Below are positions 1 through 8,458 of a DNA stretch of 64,000 nucleotides, one piece after another. This DNA comes from Bacteroidales bacterium UBA7569. Lineage in GTDB: Bacteria > Bacteroidota > Bacteroidia > Bacteroidales > Paludibacteraceae. Location: assembly GCA_002477945.1 (NCBI GenBank), contig DLLF01000002.1, forward strand, positions 202,357 through 266,356, written 5' to 3'. The translations under genes and the position numbers were made by a program. How positions within the stretch are numbered: the stretch's first letter is position 1; the number at the start of each line of letters is the position of its first letter. The notes under the pieces were generated by a model. It had not been told where the DNA came from, ran no database searches, and saw only the letters and a program-made list of their open reading frames with translations.

Positions 1-450
1 TTTACCAAAGGAGATTTGACTCACGAAGCACGTATCATTGAGTATTGGAAACCCGGCAAGCAAGAATCCGTCCGACTGTTAACCAATGATTTGGAGTCGG
101 AGATAGAATGGGTGATAGCCCTTTATGACCGTAGGTGACAGATAGAGATATTGTTCAAGCAACTGAAACAGAATTTCCCTCTCAAATACTTTTACGGTGA
201 TAGTGTGAATGCTATCGAATCACAGATTTGGGTGACAATGATAGCCAATCTGTTGCTCACCGTTATACATAAGCGTTTGGAGCGGAAATGGGCTTTCTCG
301 AATATGGTTACGATGATACGCCGGATGCTGATGTACTATATTCACTTATATGCTTTCCTTGAAGACCCTGAAGGGCTCTGGAATACGCTGATTAAAGAAC
401 AAAATTTAGCCCCACCTACGAGCAATCCGCAACTGGTACTTTTTGCGTAG
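1..450 (+). pseudogene. IS4-family transposase, 3' part, broken by an in-frame TGA
   Basis: The frame is open from the window edge and ends at TAG 448-450. It reads as the C-terminal part of a DDE transposase of the IS4 group. The family's Y-(2)-R-(3)-E-(6)-K signature is visible around 124-168 (YDRR, then E and K of IEILFKQLK). The codon expected to encode Trp in the family motif YDRRWQ is TGA at 136-138, so a TGG-to-TGA change has split the gene; downstream residues still match the family. The 5' part lies outside the window. Other genes here use TGA as a normal stop (polA, ispE), so recoding is unlikely. The element is probably inactive unless read-through occurs. Confidence 0.8.
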
Positions 451-758
451 GGGGCTCGCTTTTGCAAAAATACATACCAATCTGCCTTTTTATGGGCATT
501 TGGAAGGGACTTTTTTTCTTTGGGCTGTGTTTACCGGACAGCAATAGTACTATATTGACTTATATGCTTTCCTTGAAGACCCTGAAGGGCTCTGGAATAC
601 GCTGATTAAAGAACAAAATTTAGCCCCACCTACGAGCAATCCGCAGCTCGTACTTTTTGCATAGGGGGCTCGCTTTTGCAAAAATACATACCAATATGCC
701 TGTTTATGGGCACTTAGGGGAACTTTTCTGCTTCGGACTGCGTTTACCGGACAGCAAT
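333..758 (+). repeat. Tandem duplication (~213 bp x 2) of the IS right end
   Basis: Positions 333-546 and 547-758 are near-identical direct copies. Each holds the last ~38 codons of the transposase, its stop and about 100 bp of non-coding end, finishing in TTTACCGGACAGCAATA. That shared end is probably the terminal repeat of the element. The second copy has a few substitutions, including CTGGTACT to CTCGTACT and GCGTAG to GCATAG. The rest of 451-805 contains no gene. Confidence 0.85.
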
Positions 759-805
759 ATATATTTATATGTTTTTCAATGAGGTTATTTGTAAGATGAT
801 TTTTA

Positions 806-2053
806 TTACATCGTAATATCTATTTGCATATCAACTAACTCACGATGTAATGAAATATATTTTATCTCATTTCTTTTGCCGCGTATATAGTAGTGTGCCG
901 CGATTTCTGTGGCTAAGTTTTTGCGGAAAGCGGCTGCGATACGGCAGATTTGCTGGTTGAGTAACTCAGAACCGGAAATAGTCAAGTCAGCCACGCTTTG
1001 GCGGATAGCGTCCATATCGGAACGGTTGGAGATGTGTGAATAAATATGCAATAATTCATCGTGATAGTTGGGAATATCTTTCAATAAGATACCCTCTTCG
1101 TGGTGCAAAAATAATATATATACCGCCTTTGCCAGAGGTGTCATTTTGATTTCCAAGTTATCAAAGGCAGGAATAAAAATATGAGCTGAACTGTCAATAA
1201 CAAGCGGTGACGGTTCTATGTGTTGTGTATCTGGCAAGAGGTAATGTACAATATCCTTCCCTAAAATCTCGGAAAGGATGTTGATGCCATTGTCCCGTTG
1301 CAATGCATTGATTTCATCACGAATATGCAAGGCACGTTGACGCAACTCTTCTTCATATCGTTTCTCTTCTTCCGTTTTTACGCGCCCACCACCAATAGAA
1401 AACTCTATGAGAGTTCGTGGTAAGAAAAATGCATTGCCGTCAACCAATATCTCATTTAATAATCTTTCCCTGTAGGCAGCACGGAATTCGCTACACTCCG
1501 CAATCTGCTGATTGAGCATACCTATCAAGCAAATATAATCTTTGATGGTTGCACGAAAATAGTATTCCTTGAAGCGTTGGAATAATTCCGTCAAATCAAG
1601 TACGAATAGCAGTTGATATTCTGCAGTGGTCGGCAACAGGCGGCAAACCAAACAACCTGCGTATAGCGGTGTAGGTTGCTGCCGTTTGAGAACAAAATAG
1701 GTGTTCAAAATAACAGAACATACACCGAATGATGCCGTGGGTTTGTCTTTTCCTTCGTATAGGGCTAATATCTTGCGAATAGCCGTGGTATTACGGTTGT
1801 TATATACATCAATTGTGGTCGGAATATACGGCTCCGTAGGCGTAATTCCCAATTCTTGAACAGGTTTACCAGCATATTGCGACATCCACAAGTTTAATTT
1901 CTTGAAATCAGGATGCTCAATATAGTAGATGTGGTCTATGGGAATATCCATATCTGCCGTTTGGCGGATTTGTGCCAAACCATAGACACTATGTTCCCGT
2001 TTGTACTCTTTGATGTCTTTTTCCGGTGAGTGTTGATGAACTGTAATATACAT
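806..2053 (-). CDS. Conserved Bacteroidales-type protein of unknown function
   Basis: This is a 415-residue soluble protein with no signal peptide or membrane segment. I do not recognise an enzymatic motif. Residues ~230-260 form a charged, probably coiled-coil stretch (EEEKRYEEELRQRA). The C-terminal ~110 residues (from MTPLAKAVYILFLHH) resemble a segment I recall from many uncharacterised Bacteroides proteins, but I cannot verify this. A TATCTTTG -7 box on the same strand at 2136-2143 suggests its own promoter. It stands between the IS remnant and a fur-type gene, with no evident operon partner. Whether it belongs to a mobile segment is unclear. Confidence 0.7.
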   Translation of the reverse strand: MYITVHQHSPEKDIKEYKREHSVYGLAQIRQTADMDIPIDHIYYIEHPDFKKLNLWMSQYAGKPVQELGITPTEPYIPTTIDVYNNRNTTAIRKILALYEGKDKPTASFGVCSVILNTYFVLKRQQPTPLYAGCLVCRLLPTTAEYQLLFVLDLTELFQRFKEYYFRATIKDYICLIGMLNQQIAECSEFRAAYRERLLNEILVDGNAFFLPRTLIEFSIGGGRVKTEEEKRYEEELRQRALHIRDEINALQRDNGINILSEILGKDIVHYLLPDTQHIEPSPLVIDSSAHIFIPAFDNLEIKMTPLAKAVYILFLHHEEGILLKDIPNYHDELLHIYSHISNRSDMDAIRQSVADLTISGSELLNQQICRIAAAFRKNLATEIAAHYYIRGKRNEIKYISLHRELVDMQIDITM

Positions 2054-2135
2054 TGTGCAATTCGCAATTTAATGGTTAGTTAATTTTATGACAACGGAAT
2101 ATAATGTATTGTTGACAAATTTAGATCTTTTATTG

Positions 2136-2143
2136 CAAAGATA
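2136..2143 (-). promoter_or_regulatory. -7 box (TATCTTTG) for the 806-2053 gene
   Basis: It matches the Bacteroidetes -7 consensus TAnnTTTG on the minus strand, about 80 bp before the start codon. No convincing -33 TTG lies at 19-21 bp. Confidence 0.45.
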
Positions 2144-2202
2144 CTGCTTATATTTTGTCTGTCGAATTTTCTGCAATGTTGCAAAAGTTGGCTGTTTGTA
2201 GC

Positions 2203-2631
2203 CTATTTGTGTTTTTTGGCGCAAGAGGGGCAGGTGCCTTTGATGACGAAGGAGACGGAGTGGGGGATGAAGTCGGCGGGGAGGTCAATGTGAGGGATGG
2301 GGGTATCCTCCAAGCAAAAGGATTGTTGGCAGGTCTCGCAATAGAAATGGAGATGACCATCGGTGTGGCTGCACTCACCATCGTGGTGGTGGCAGAGTTC
2401 ATAATGGACAATACCGCGCCCGTCCTCAAAAGCATGCACTACATCGTTCTCCTCAAAGAGTGTGAGGACACGGAAAATGCTCGACTTGTCCAAATTGAGC
2501 ATCTCGTTTTCCAGATCCTTGAGACTCACGGGGCGGTTGAGACGCACCAAAGTGCTATAGACCAGGATACGATTGACCGTCGGTTTGACCGACTTATGCT
2601 CCAAGTGGTGTATGATGGTTCGGGTGTCCAT
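2203..2631 (-). CDS. Fur-family metal- or peroxide-responsive repressor
   Basis: This 142-residue protein has the Fur-family layout: an N-terminal winged helix (about 1-80) and a C-terminal dimerisation and metal-binding domain. Likely metal ligands are the HHHDGECSH cluster (~100-108), HLHFYCETC and the C-terminal CPSC. Two CxxC pairs suggest a structural zinc site. Whether it is Fur, Zur or PerR cannot be decided from the sequence. Its leader (2632-2720) is rich in TTAAT/ATTAA motifs, which could be an autoregulatory operator region. The upstream mmd operon ends in a terminator at 2808-2846, so this is a separate transcription unit. Confidence 0.85.
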   Translation of the reverse strand: MDTRTIIHHLEHKSVKPTVNRILVYSTLVRLNRPVSLKDLENEMLNLDKSSIFRVLTLFEENDVVHAFEDGRGIVHYELCHHHDGECSHTDGHLHFYCETCQQSFCLEDTPIPHIDLPADFIPHSVSFVIKGTCPSCAKKHK

Positions 2632-2727
2632 TGTAGTTATCTTTTTTACTCCATTAATGTCCGTTAAAACACTATTTGGTCTATTTTTTCTGTTAATTAT
2701 CGTTAATTTTCCATTAATTCAAAGGTA
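2632..2727 (-). promoter_or_regulatory. fur-type gene leader: -7 box and TTAAT-rich sites
   Basis: TACCTTTG (minus strand, 2720-2727) matches the -7 consensus. The leader then carries several ATTAAT or GTTAA motifs, including CCATTAATGTCCGTTAA. Similar wording (CTCCATTAAA, CCGTTAATT) recurs at 51.7-52.2 kb. A role as operator is an inference. Confidence 0.4.
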
Positions 2728-2807
2728 GTCTATCCTAAGCCTATCCTATGCGCATCCTATGCTGATTGGTATAGATTTAGGAGGGACTTTTCTTTATTGC
2801 ATTTTAA

Positions 2808-2846
2808 CAAAAGAGCGTTGCCCTACTATGAGCAACGCTCTTTTTG
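2808..2846 (-). terminator. Terminator of the mmd operon
   Basis: A perfect 10-bp stem (AGAGCGTTGC / GCAACGCTCT, 2812-2821 and 2832-2841) has a 10-nt loop and T-rich flanks on both strands. It lies 38 bp after the mmdB stop and could act in both directions. Confidence 0.85.
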
Positions 2847-2883
2847 TATTGTATCGGATTAGTCCGATGATGGGGCAGAAGGA

Positions 2884-4065
2884 TTAACCCAGGAAGGTGA
2901 GCAGGATACCTGCTGCAACGGCAGAACCGATGACACCTGCCACATTCGGCCCCATAGCGTGCATGAGAAGGAAATTGCTCGGGTCGGCTTTCTGCCCCTC
3001 CATCTGGCTCACACGTGCTGCCATAGGTACGGCACTTACACCTGCAGAACCGATAAGCGGATTGATCTTCTCTTTGGAGAAGAGGTTCATCAGTTTGGCA
3101 AAGAGAACACCGCCTGCGGTAGCCAAACTGAAGGCAACGATACCCATACAAAGAATCATCAAGGTCTTGACATTCAGGAACGTAGCACCGGTAGCCGTAG
3201 CACCGACCGACAAACCGAGGAAGATAACCACGATGTTCATCAGTTCGTTCTGTGCAGTCTTGCTCAGACGATCTACCACACCACATTCTTTCATCAGGTT
3301 ACCGAGCATCAAGCAGCCGATAAGCGGCGCTGCATCGGGCAATACGAGTGCCACAATAGCGGTGATGACAATCGGAAAGACAATTTTCTCGGTCTTGCTG
3401 ACAGAACGGAGTTGTTTCATCTTGATAGCACGCTCTTTCTTGGTGGTCAAAGCACGCATGATAGGCGGTTGGATAACCGGCACGAGTGCCATATACGAGT
3501 ACGCCGCAATAGCGATAGGACCCAGCAACTGAGGAGCCAGTTTGGAGGTGAGGAAAATTGACGTAGGTCCGTCCGCACCACCGATGATACCGATAGAACC
3601 GGCCTCTGCGGGAGTGAACCCGAGAGCGTTGGCGCAAAGGAATGTAACAAAGATACCAATCTGTGCTGCCGCACCGAGAATCAGCGATTTTGGGTTGGCG
3701 ATAAGCGGACCGAAGTCGGTCATCGCACCTACACCGATGAAAATCAAGCACGGATAGAGACCCGCTTTGACACCTATATACAATACATCGAGCAGACCTG
3801 CGTCCTTGAGGATAGCACCATAACTATGATAAGCAGGGCTATCGGCATCGAGGAAGGCTTCCCACAACTCGGGGTGGTACATATTCGCACCCGGCAGGTT
3901 GGTAAGCAACATACCGAAAGCGATGGGCAGCAGCAACAAGGGTTCGTACTGCTTCTTGATAGCCAGATACAACAGGAAAAATGATACGAAAAGCATCACC
4001 AACTGACGCCAATCGATGTTCATAAAGCCCATTGTCCGGAAAAAATCCAATATGTCAGTCCACAT
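2884..4065 (-). CDS. mmdB: Sodium-pumping decarboxylase beta subunit (MmdB/OadB family)
   Basis: This 393-residue polytopic membrane protein is the beta subunit of the biotin-dependent sodium-transport decarboxylases. It removes CO2 from carboxybiotin and couples this to Na+ export. Family hallmarks are seen: many hydrophobic segments, the GGADGPTSIF loop (~165) and a Gly-rich C-terminus (GPNVAGVIGSAVAAG). Oxaloacetate and methylmalonyl-CoA decarboxylases share this subunit. The epimerase and MmdA-type carboxyltransferase in the same operon favour methylmalonyl-CoA as substrate. It starts 11 bp after the biotin carrier and is the last gene of the operon. Confidence 0.92.
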   Translation of the reverse strand: MWTDILDFFRTMGFMNIDWRQLVMLFVSFFLLYLAIKKQYEPLLLLPIAFGMLLTNLPGANMYHPELWEAFLDADSPAYHSYGAILKDAGLLDVLYIGVKAGLYPCLIFIGVGAMTDFGPLIANPKSLILGAAAQIGIFVTFLCANALGFTPAEAGSIGIIGGADGPTSIFLTSKLAPQLLGPIAIAAYSYMALVPVIQPPIMRALTTKKERAIKMKQLRSVSKTEKIVFPIVITAIVALVLPDAAPLIGCLMLGNLMKECGVVDRLSKTAQNELMNIVVIFLGLSVGATATGATFLNVKTLMILCMGIVAFSLATAGGVLFAKLMNLFSKEKINPLIGSAGVSAVPMAARVSQMEGQKADPSNFLLMHAMGPNVAGVIGSAVAAGILLTFLG

Positions 4066-4076
4066 AACAGTAACCT

Positions 4077-4814
4077 TTATCCGAGTACAACAAGCAGGTC
4101 ATCCTGCATTACGTTCTGCCCTGCGCTGACAGCAATCTTTGTAACCGTGCCATCGCAATCGGCAAGCACCTGGTTCTCCATCTTCATACTCTCAAGCGTA
4201 AGAAGCAGGTCGCCTTTCTTAACAGTTTGTCCTTCGCTGACGGCTACTTTGATAATGGAGCCGGGTAGGGGAGAAACGACTTTTTTGCCGCCTGCGGGTA
4301 CATTGACACCCTTGGGTGCAGCAGGGGCAGGAGCAGGTTGGGGAGCAGGTGCTACCTTAGGTGCTACGGGAGCAGCGGCAGGCGCAGCAGCCACAGCAAC
4401 GGTCTCGATCTCTACGAGTTTGTCGTCCTGCATTACGTTCTGCCCCGGCTGTACAAGCACCGATTTGACGGTTCCGTCGTACTCGCTGGTAACCTGGTTC
4501 TCCATCTTCATACTCTCCATTGTGAGGAGCAAGTCGCCTTTCTTGACGGTCTGACCGGCAGCAGCCACCACCTTTACGATGCTACCGGGGAGCGGACTCT
4601 TGACCACTACAGTTCCGGCTGGTTGTGCAGCACGTGGGGCTGCAGCGGCAGCCGCTTTGGGAGCAGCGGGCTTGATGGAGGTAGCGTGTTTCATTTGGTC
4701 GATTTCCACATGGAAAACCGTACCATTAACGGTTACTTCCGCTACATTATCTTCTATCTCATTGACAGTCGTGGCATATTTGCGACCATCAATAGTAAAC
4801 TGAAATGACTTCAT
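4077..4814 (-). CDS. Biotin carrier subunit with two tandem biotinyl domains
   Basis: The 245-residue protein carries biotin between MmdA and MmdB. After an N-terminal segment (1-45) and an Ala/Pro linker come two biotinyl domains, about 68-137 and 177-245, separated by a second Ala/Pro-rich linker (138-170). Each has the biotinylation motif ESMKMEN, so Lys103 and Lys211 should both be modified. Carriers of this family usually have one such domain and are roughly 120-170 residues long. The domains are close in sequence (SPLPGSI, GQTVKKGDLLLT, GQNVMQDD in both), pointing to internal duplication. It sits between the gamma and beta subunit genes. Confidence 0.92.
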   Translation of the reverse strand: MKSFQFTIDGRKYATTVNEIEDNVAEVTVNGTVFHVEIDQMKHATSIKPAAPKAAAAAAPRAAQPAGTVVVKSPLPGSIVKVVAAAGQTVKKGDLLLTMESMKMENQVTSEYDGTVKSVLVQPGQNVMQDDKLVEIETVAVAAAPAAAPVAPKVAPAPQPAPAPAAPKGVNVPAGGKKVVSPLPGSIIKVAVSEGQTVKKGDLLLTLESMKMENQVLADCDGTVTKIAVSAGQNVMQDDLLVVLG

Positions 4815-4906
4815 ATTTTTAATGAATTAAAAATCCGGACTATAGGCAGCACCTCAACAAAAAACAAGTTTTCTGTGTCCGGTTTGCACTATAGTTTCAT
4901 TATTTC

Positions 4907-5263
4907 TTATCTATGGAGGTTATTCATACCATACATCTTGTTGTTCCATTGTGTACGGTGGGGTTGAACAATCGTTTTGGTGCATTCCTCGTCATGCACG
5001 CCGTTGTAGTAGAGGTGGAGAGCCAGGGCGATAGCCGCCGTGCTGTCGGCGGTAAGCGTGATATGCTCTTTGTCCTCTTTCTGTGTGTGTGCCACTGTTT
5101 GCGAGTGTTGTGCCTCAACCTGTTTCTTGGGTTTGACGCGCGGTTGCATAATCCAGCCCATCAGTTTGAGTACAAACACGAACACAATCAGGAGCAACAA
5201 TACCAGCAGAAAACCTACACCGGTAATCATCCATGTGGATGCGGTTACTTCAAGCAAAATCAT
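4907..5263 (-). CDS. Decarboxylase gamma/delta subunit (OadG family)
   Basis: This small protein (118 residues) has a single N-terminal membrane helix (about 10-37, rich in Leu, Val and Phe) and a hydrophilic tail, the pattern of OadG/MmdD subunits that hold the sodium-pump decarboxylase together. The conserved motif around STAAIALALHLYYNG matches Bacteroidales members as I recall them. The start follows the mmdA stop by one base, indicating translational coupling. Sequence is poorly conserved in the family, so assignment leans on size, topology and position. Confidence 0.8.
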   Translation of the reverse strand: MILLEVTASTWMITGVGFLLVLLLLIVFVFVLKLMGWIMQPRVKPKKQVEAQHSQTVAHTQKEDKEHITLTADSTAAIALALHLYYNGVHDEECTKTIVQPHRTQWNNKMYGMNNLHR

Positions 5264-5264
5264 A

Positions 5265-6821
5265 TTACAACGGGATATTTGAATGCTTCTTCAGAGGGTT
5301 GGTCAGACGTTTGGTCTGCAGGTTCTCGAAGGCGTGGATAATACGCTTGCGAGTGTTGCGCGGCTCAATGATGTCGTCGATATAGCCGCGGTTGGCAGCC
5401 TGATACGGACTGGCAAAGAGTTCGCGATACTCTGCCTCTTTTTCAGCAATGAATTTCTTTTTCTCTTCCGGGTCTTCAATAGCCTTGATGGCTTTTGCCT
5501 GAAGTACACCAACGGCACCGCTCGCACCCATTACGGCAATCTCCGCATTAGGCCATGCATAACATACATCACCGCGCAACTGCTTGCAACTCATAACGAT
5601 ATGACTACCACCGTACGATTTACGAATAGTAATAGTAACCTTAGGCACAGTGGCTTCGCCGTACGCAAACATTAGTTTTGCTCCATGGTCGATGATTCCG
5701 GCATACTCTTGCCCTGTACCGCACAAGAAGCCCGGCACGTCCACAAGGGTGAGAATCTGAATGTTGAAGGCATCGCAGAAACGTACGAAACGCGCTGCCT
5801 TACGGCTGGCATCGCAGTCAAGCACACCGGCGATATAGTTCGGCTGGTTAGCAATGATACCCGTGCTGCGACCGTTGAAACGCGCAAAACCGCAGATGAT
5901 GTTCTTTGCGTAGTCCTTTTGCACCTCCATAAAGTCGCCGTTATCCACAATCAAGTTGATAATGTCCTTCATGTTGTAAGGCTTGTTCGGATCGTTCGGC
6001 ACGATGTCGTTCAGGCTTTCCTCAATACGCAGCGGGTCATCGGTGCACTTGAGTACCGGAGCCTCCTCCATATTGTTTTGCGGAATGAAACTAACCAGAC
6101 GGCGTACTTCTTGCAGAGCCTCCTCTTCAGTAGCAGCCACAAAGTGGGTAACACCCGATTTGGTAGCGTGCACACGTGCACCGCCGAGGTCTTCCACGCT
6201 AACATCTTCACCCGTAACCGATTTTACTACTTTCGGACCGGTGATAAACATATAGGAGTTCTGCTCGGTCATCATAATGAAGTCGGTCAGCGCAGGGCTG
6301 TAAACTGCACCGCCGGCGCACGGACCGAAGATGACACTAATCTGGGGAACCACACCGCTGGCAAGAATGTTACGCTCGAAAATTTCGGCATAACCCGCCA
6401 AGGCGCAAGCACCTTCCTGAATACGCGCACCACCCGAGTCGTTCAGACCGATGATAGGTGCACCGAGTTTCATAGCCTGATCCATCACGTTGCAGATTTT
6501 CTGTGCCATCGTCTCGCTGAGCGAACCGCCGATGACGGTAGCATCCTGTGCGAAAACGAATACCAGACGACCGTCGATGGTACCCGAACCGACTGCCACA
6601 CCATCACCGAGGAAGACTTTTTTCTCCATACCGAAATCGTGGCAACGGTGGGTGAGGAACATATTCACTTCCTCGAACGAACCTTCGTCGAGGAGCATAT
6701 TGATACGCTCACGGGCGGTATAACTGCCCTTTGCGTGATGTTTTTCGATTGCTGCTTCACCGCCTCCGGCTGCTGCCTTTGCGCGGTTGTCAATCAGTTT
6801 TTGCAATTTATCGTTATCCAT
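5265..6821 (-). CDS. mmdA: Methylmalonyl-CoA decarboxylase alpha subunit (carboxyltransferase)
   Basis: The 518-residue protein belongs to the acyl-CoA carboxylase carboxyltransferase family (crotonase-like fold repeated twice). It moves CO2 from (S)-methylmalonyl-CoA to biotin. Visible landmarks are the N-terminal ARERI motif, GLNDSGGARIQEG (~125), GPCAGGAVYSPALTDF (~165) and, in the second half, PGFLCGTGQEYAGIIDHGA (~365). Length is normal for MmdA. The operon with an epimerase and membrane subunits argues against a propionyl-CoA carboxylase role, since no biotin carboxylase gene is present. The complex would complete succinate-to-propionate fermentation. Four 14-bp tandem repeats lie just upstream of its start. 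Confidence 0.93.
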   Translation of the reverse strand: MDNDKLQKLIDNRAKAAAGGGEAAIEKHHAKGSYTARERINMLLDEGSFEEVNMFLTHRCHDFGMEKKVFLGDGVAVGSGTIDGRLVFVFAQDATVIGGSLSETMAQKICNVMDQAMKLGAPIIGLNDSGGARIQEGACALAGYAEIFERNILASGVVPQISVIFGPCAGGAVYSPALTDFIMMTEQNSYMFITGPKVVKSVTGEDVSVEDLGGARVHATKSGVTHFVAATEEEALQEVRRLVSFIPQNNMEEAPVLKCTDDPLRIEESLNDIVPNDPNKPYNMKDIINLIVDNGDFMEVQKDYAKNIICGFARFNGRSTGIIANQPNYIAGVLDCDASRKAARFVRFCDAFNIQILTLVDVPGFLCGTGQEYAGIIDHGAKLMFAYGEATVPKVTITIRKSYGGSHIVMSCKQLRGDVCYAWPNAEIAVMGASGAVGVLQAKAIKAIEDPEEKKKFIAEKEAEYRELFASPYQAANRGYIDDIIEPRNTRKRIIHAFENLQTKRLTNPLKKHSNIPL

Positions 6822-6829
6822 ATGTTTAA

Positions 6830-6892
6830 TGTTTATTACGTTGTGTATATCACTTTGTGTTTGCCACTTTGTGTAAACTACTTCGTGTTATT
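6830..6892 (-). repeat. 14-bp tandem repeats before mmdA
   Basis: On the minus strand the text runs as units of ACACAAAGTGGCAA, ACACAAAGTGATAT and ACACAACGTAATAA, preceded by a diverged unit that includes the stop codon of the upstream small gene. The core CAC-NNN-GTG is a short palindrome. Confidence 0.65.
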
Positions 6893-7255
6893 TTGCAGCG
6901 ATTGCAATTTGCTTATAAATGCATTAATCTTGAAATCTATATCTGTGCATAGTTCCCTAAGTCTTTTGCAATCCTCGGGAGCAATATAGTTTAAATCTTC
7001 TGCTAAGTATAACAAACTTTTTGTCTCACTACAAGAACCCAATGATATTCCTAAAAAGTGAATGAACAATGCATTGGTCTGAGTATGTTTGTTTCGCTCA
7101 AATCCCTCTGCAATGTTTGTCATTACGGATACTGAAGCACGTTGTATTTGGTCGCGGAAACCATAGTCGTGATTGTTTTGAAGGAGAGAGTATATTTGTT
7201 TTACAAGTTTTCTTGACTGCTGCCAAATAATCAACTCTTCAAAACGATATATCAT
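6878..7255 (-). CDS. Four-helix bundle protein (S23/IVP-like) within the mmd operon
   Basis: This 125-residue protein looks like the four-helix-bundle family related to proteins encoded in 23S rRNA intervening sequences. It shows the typical start (RFEELIIWQQSRKLV), the QIQRASVSVMTNIAEGFER motif (~38-57) and the later SLGSCSETKSLLYLAEDL. Its biochemical function is not established in the family. It lies between mce and mmdA, where it has no obvious metabolic role, and it is flanked on both sides by short 14-bp-type repeats, which suggests a mobile or inserted module. Lower GC than its neighbours is apparent by eye. Confidence 0.85.
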   Translation of the reverse strand: MIYRFEELIIWQQSRKLVKQIYSLLQNNHDYGFRDQIQRASVSVMTNIAEGFERNKHTQTNALFIHFLGISLGSCSETKSLLYLAEDLNYIAPEDCKRLRELCTDIDFKINAFISKLQSLQNNTK

Positions 7256-7314
7256 AAACTATATTTGTTTCTGTTATTTCCTTAACGATACCTGCAGCCT
7301 ACATAAAATAACTC

Positions 7315-7358
7315 ACATTTACTGGCTTACACGTAGTGATTTACATTTACTGGCTTAC
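7315..7358 (+). repeat. 28-bp direct repeat between mce and the four-helix gene
   Basis: ACATTTACTGGCTTAC occurs at 7315-7330 and 7343-7358, spaced 28 bp apart (twice 14). The part between contains ACACGTAGTG, similar to the CAC-NNN-GTG core seen on the other side of the four-helix gene. Confidence 0.6.
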
Positions 7359-7378
7359 TCCAAATGAATGCTTTGCGT

Positions 7379-7792
7379 TCATTTGGGTTGCTCACAGAGT
7401 TCGGTCAGGACGCCTTTGGTGCTCTTGGGGTGGAGGAAAGCAATCATCAGGTTCTCAGCACCTTTGCGGGGAGCCTTATCTATGAGTTGGATTCCTGCTG
7501 CCTCGGCTTCTTTCAGCGCTTCTTCTACGTTCTCAACGTTGAATGCCACATGGTGAACACCACCGCGACCGCCGTTTTTCTCGATAAACTTGGCGATAGT
7601 GGATTCTGGGCAGGTAGGCTCCAGAAGTTCTATCTTGGTTTGTCCGACTTTGAAGAACGCGGTGCGTACTTTCTGGTCAGCCACCTCTTCGATAGAGTAG
7701 CATTTTTCACCGGTTAAGAACTCGAAGAACGGCATAGCGTCTTCCAAACTGGTTACAGCGATACCAAGATGCTCAATATGAGTTGGTTTCAT
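7379..7792 (-). CDS. mce: Methylmalonyl-CoA epimerase
   Basis: The 137-residue product is a glyoxalase-fold (VOC) protein that interconverts (R)- and (S)-methylmalonyl-CoA. The likely metal ligands of the family can be seen: His in the opening THIEHLGIAV, the Glu of IELLEPT (~66), the HHVAF motif (~86) and the Glu of KGVLTELCEQ near the end. The open frame extends upstream, but the start at 7792 (MKPTHIEH) fits the family length and leaves a ~90-nt leader after the promoter at 7888-7918. It feeds the S-isomer to the decarboxylase encoded downstream. Confidence 0.92.
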   Translation of the reverse strand: MKPTHIEHLGIAVTSLEDAMPFFEFLTGEKCYSIEEVADQKVRTAFFKVGQTKIELLEPTCPESTIAKFIEKNGGRGGVHHVAFNVENVEEALKEAEAAGIQLIDKAPRKGAENLMIAFLHPKSTKGVLTELCEQPK

Positions 7793-7887
7793 TGTCAATA
7801 AAGGTTTAATAGGGTTAGTTATTCTTGTTATTAGAACAGTTAAATCAATAGGCTTTCCGTTTCCTAATACTACTGCCCAATTTGGCA

Positions 7888-7918
7888 CAAAATTACTGCT
7901 ATTTTTCCGACAAGACAA
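7888..7918 (-). promoter_or_regulatory. Promoter of the mce-mmd operon
   Basis: On the minus strand TTG (7916-7918) is followed after 20 bp by TAATTTTG (7888-7895), fitting the Bacteroidetes consensus TTG-N19/21-TAnnTTTG. Confidence 0.6.
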
Positions 7919-8114
7919 ATAAATTACGGAAAAGTTTCCTTACTGTCTGTCTTTCTGCAGTTCACCTGCTTTTTCAACCTTTGTTATGCTCTTTCCTGCT
8001 GTTGCGCAGCAATTTTGACACGGGTGCCATGTCTTGAAGGCAGGAAAAACTGACTTGCAAATTCCGAATGAGATCTTGGCAGTGTAACCCTGCTAATTTC
8101 CTATGAGATACCCA

Positions 8115-8176
8115 CGACATCTCAAGCCGACCTCAACGACTCCCGGACGACCCCTCAGCGAAAGATAAAAATAAGG
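8115..8176 (+). repeat. 11-bp array A (4 units)
   Basis: Four consecutive 11-bp units: CGACATCTCAA, GCCGACCTCAA, CGACTCCCGGA, CGACCCCTCAG, then the tail CGAAAGATAAAAATAAGG. The gene-free stretch 7793-8458 otherwise holds the mce promoter and two small palindromes near 8190-8219. I see no gene in it. Confidence 0.75.
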
Positions 8177-8458
8177 TGGAAAAGCAAAAAACGTACATCG
8201 TACGTTGGTTCGTAAACCAGTTTTGTTTCTTAAGGGAGATACTGTCGCTTCCTCTATCCGTTTTTCAACGAATCAGCAACGCTTAACTATCTCAACTCTT
8301 TCAACTACACATAAACGCATAAACGTATCAACTTTTAACCCCATTCCCCCACCCTCGAATGGATGGGAAAGGTCTATTCTGATAACAACAACTCTATGGC
8401 TCTTTCCTTTGGAAACATTGCCGCTTGTTCACAGAATAATGTTTCTCTGCTCCGCCGA

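Noticed and set aside
136..138. TGA recoded as tryptophan
   Set aside because: Several complete genes here end in TGA (polA, ispE, mce), so TGA is a stop in this organism.
5685..6989. 434-residue frame on the plus strand
   Set aside because: It is antisense to mmdA, whose protein is a clear family member. The same reasoning removes 4147-4808, 16428-17276, 21531-23006 and 42612-43769.
7359..7386. Terminator at the mce stop
   Set aside because: A CCAAATGAA/TTCATTTGG stem exists, but no T-run follows and the operon continues downstream.
8190..8232. Terminator in the plus direction
   Set aside because: Two palindromes with a T-rich end are present, but no plus-strand gene lies upstream.
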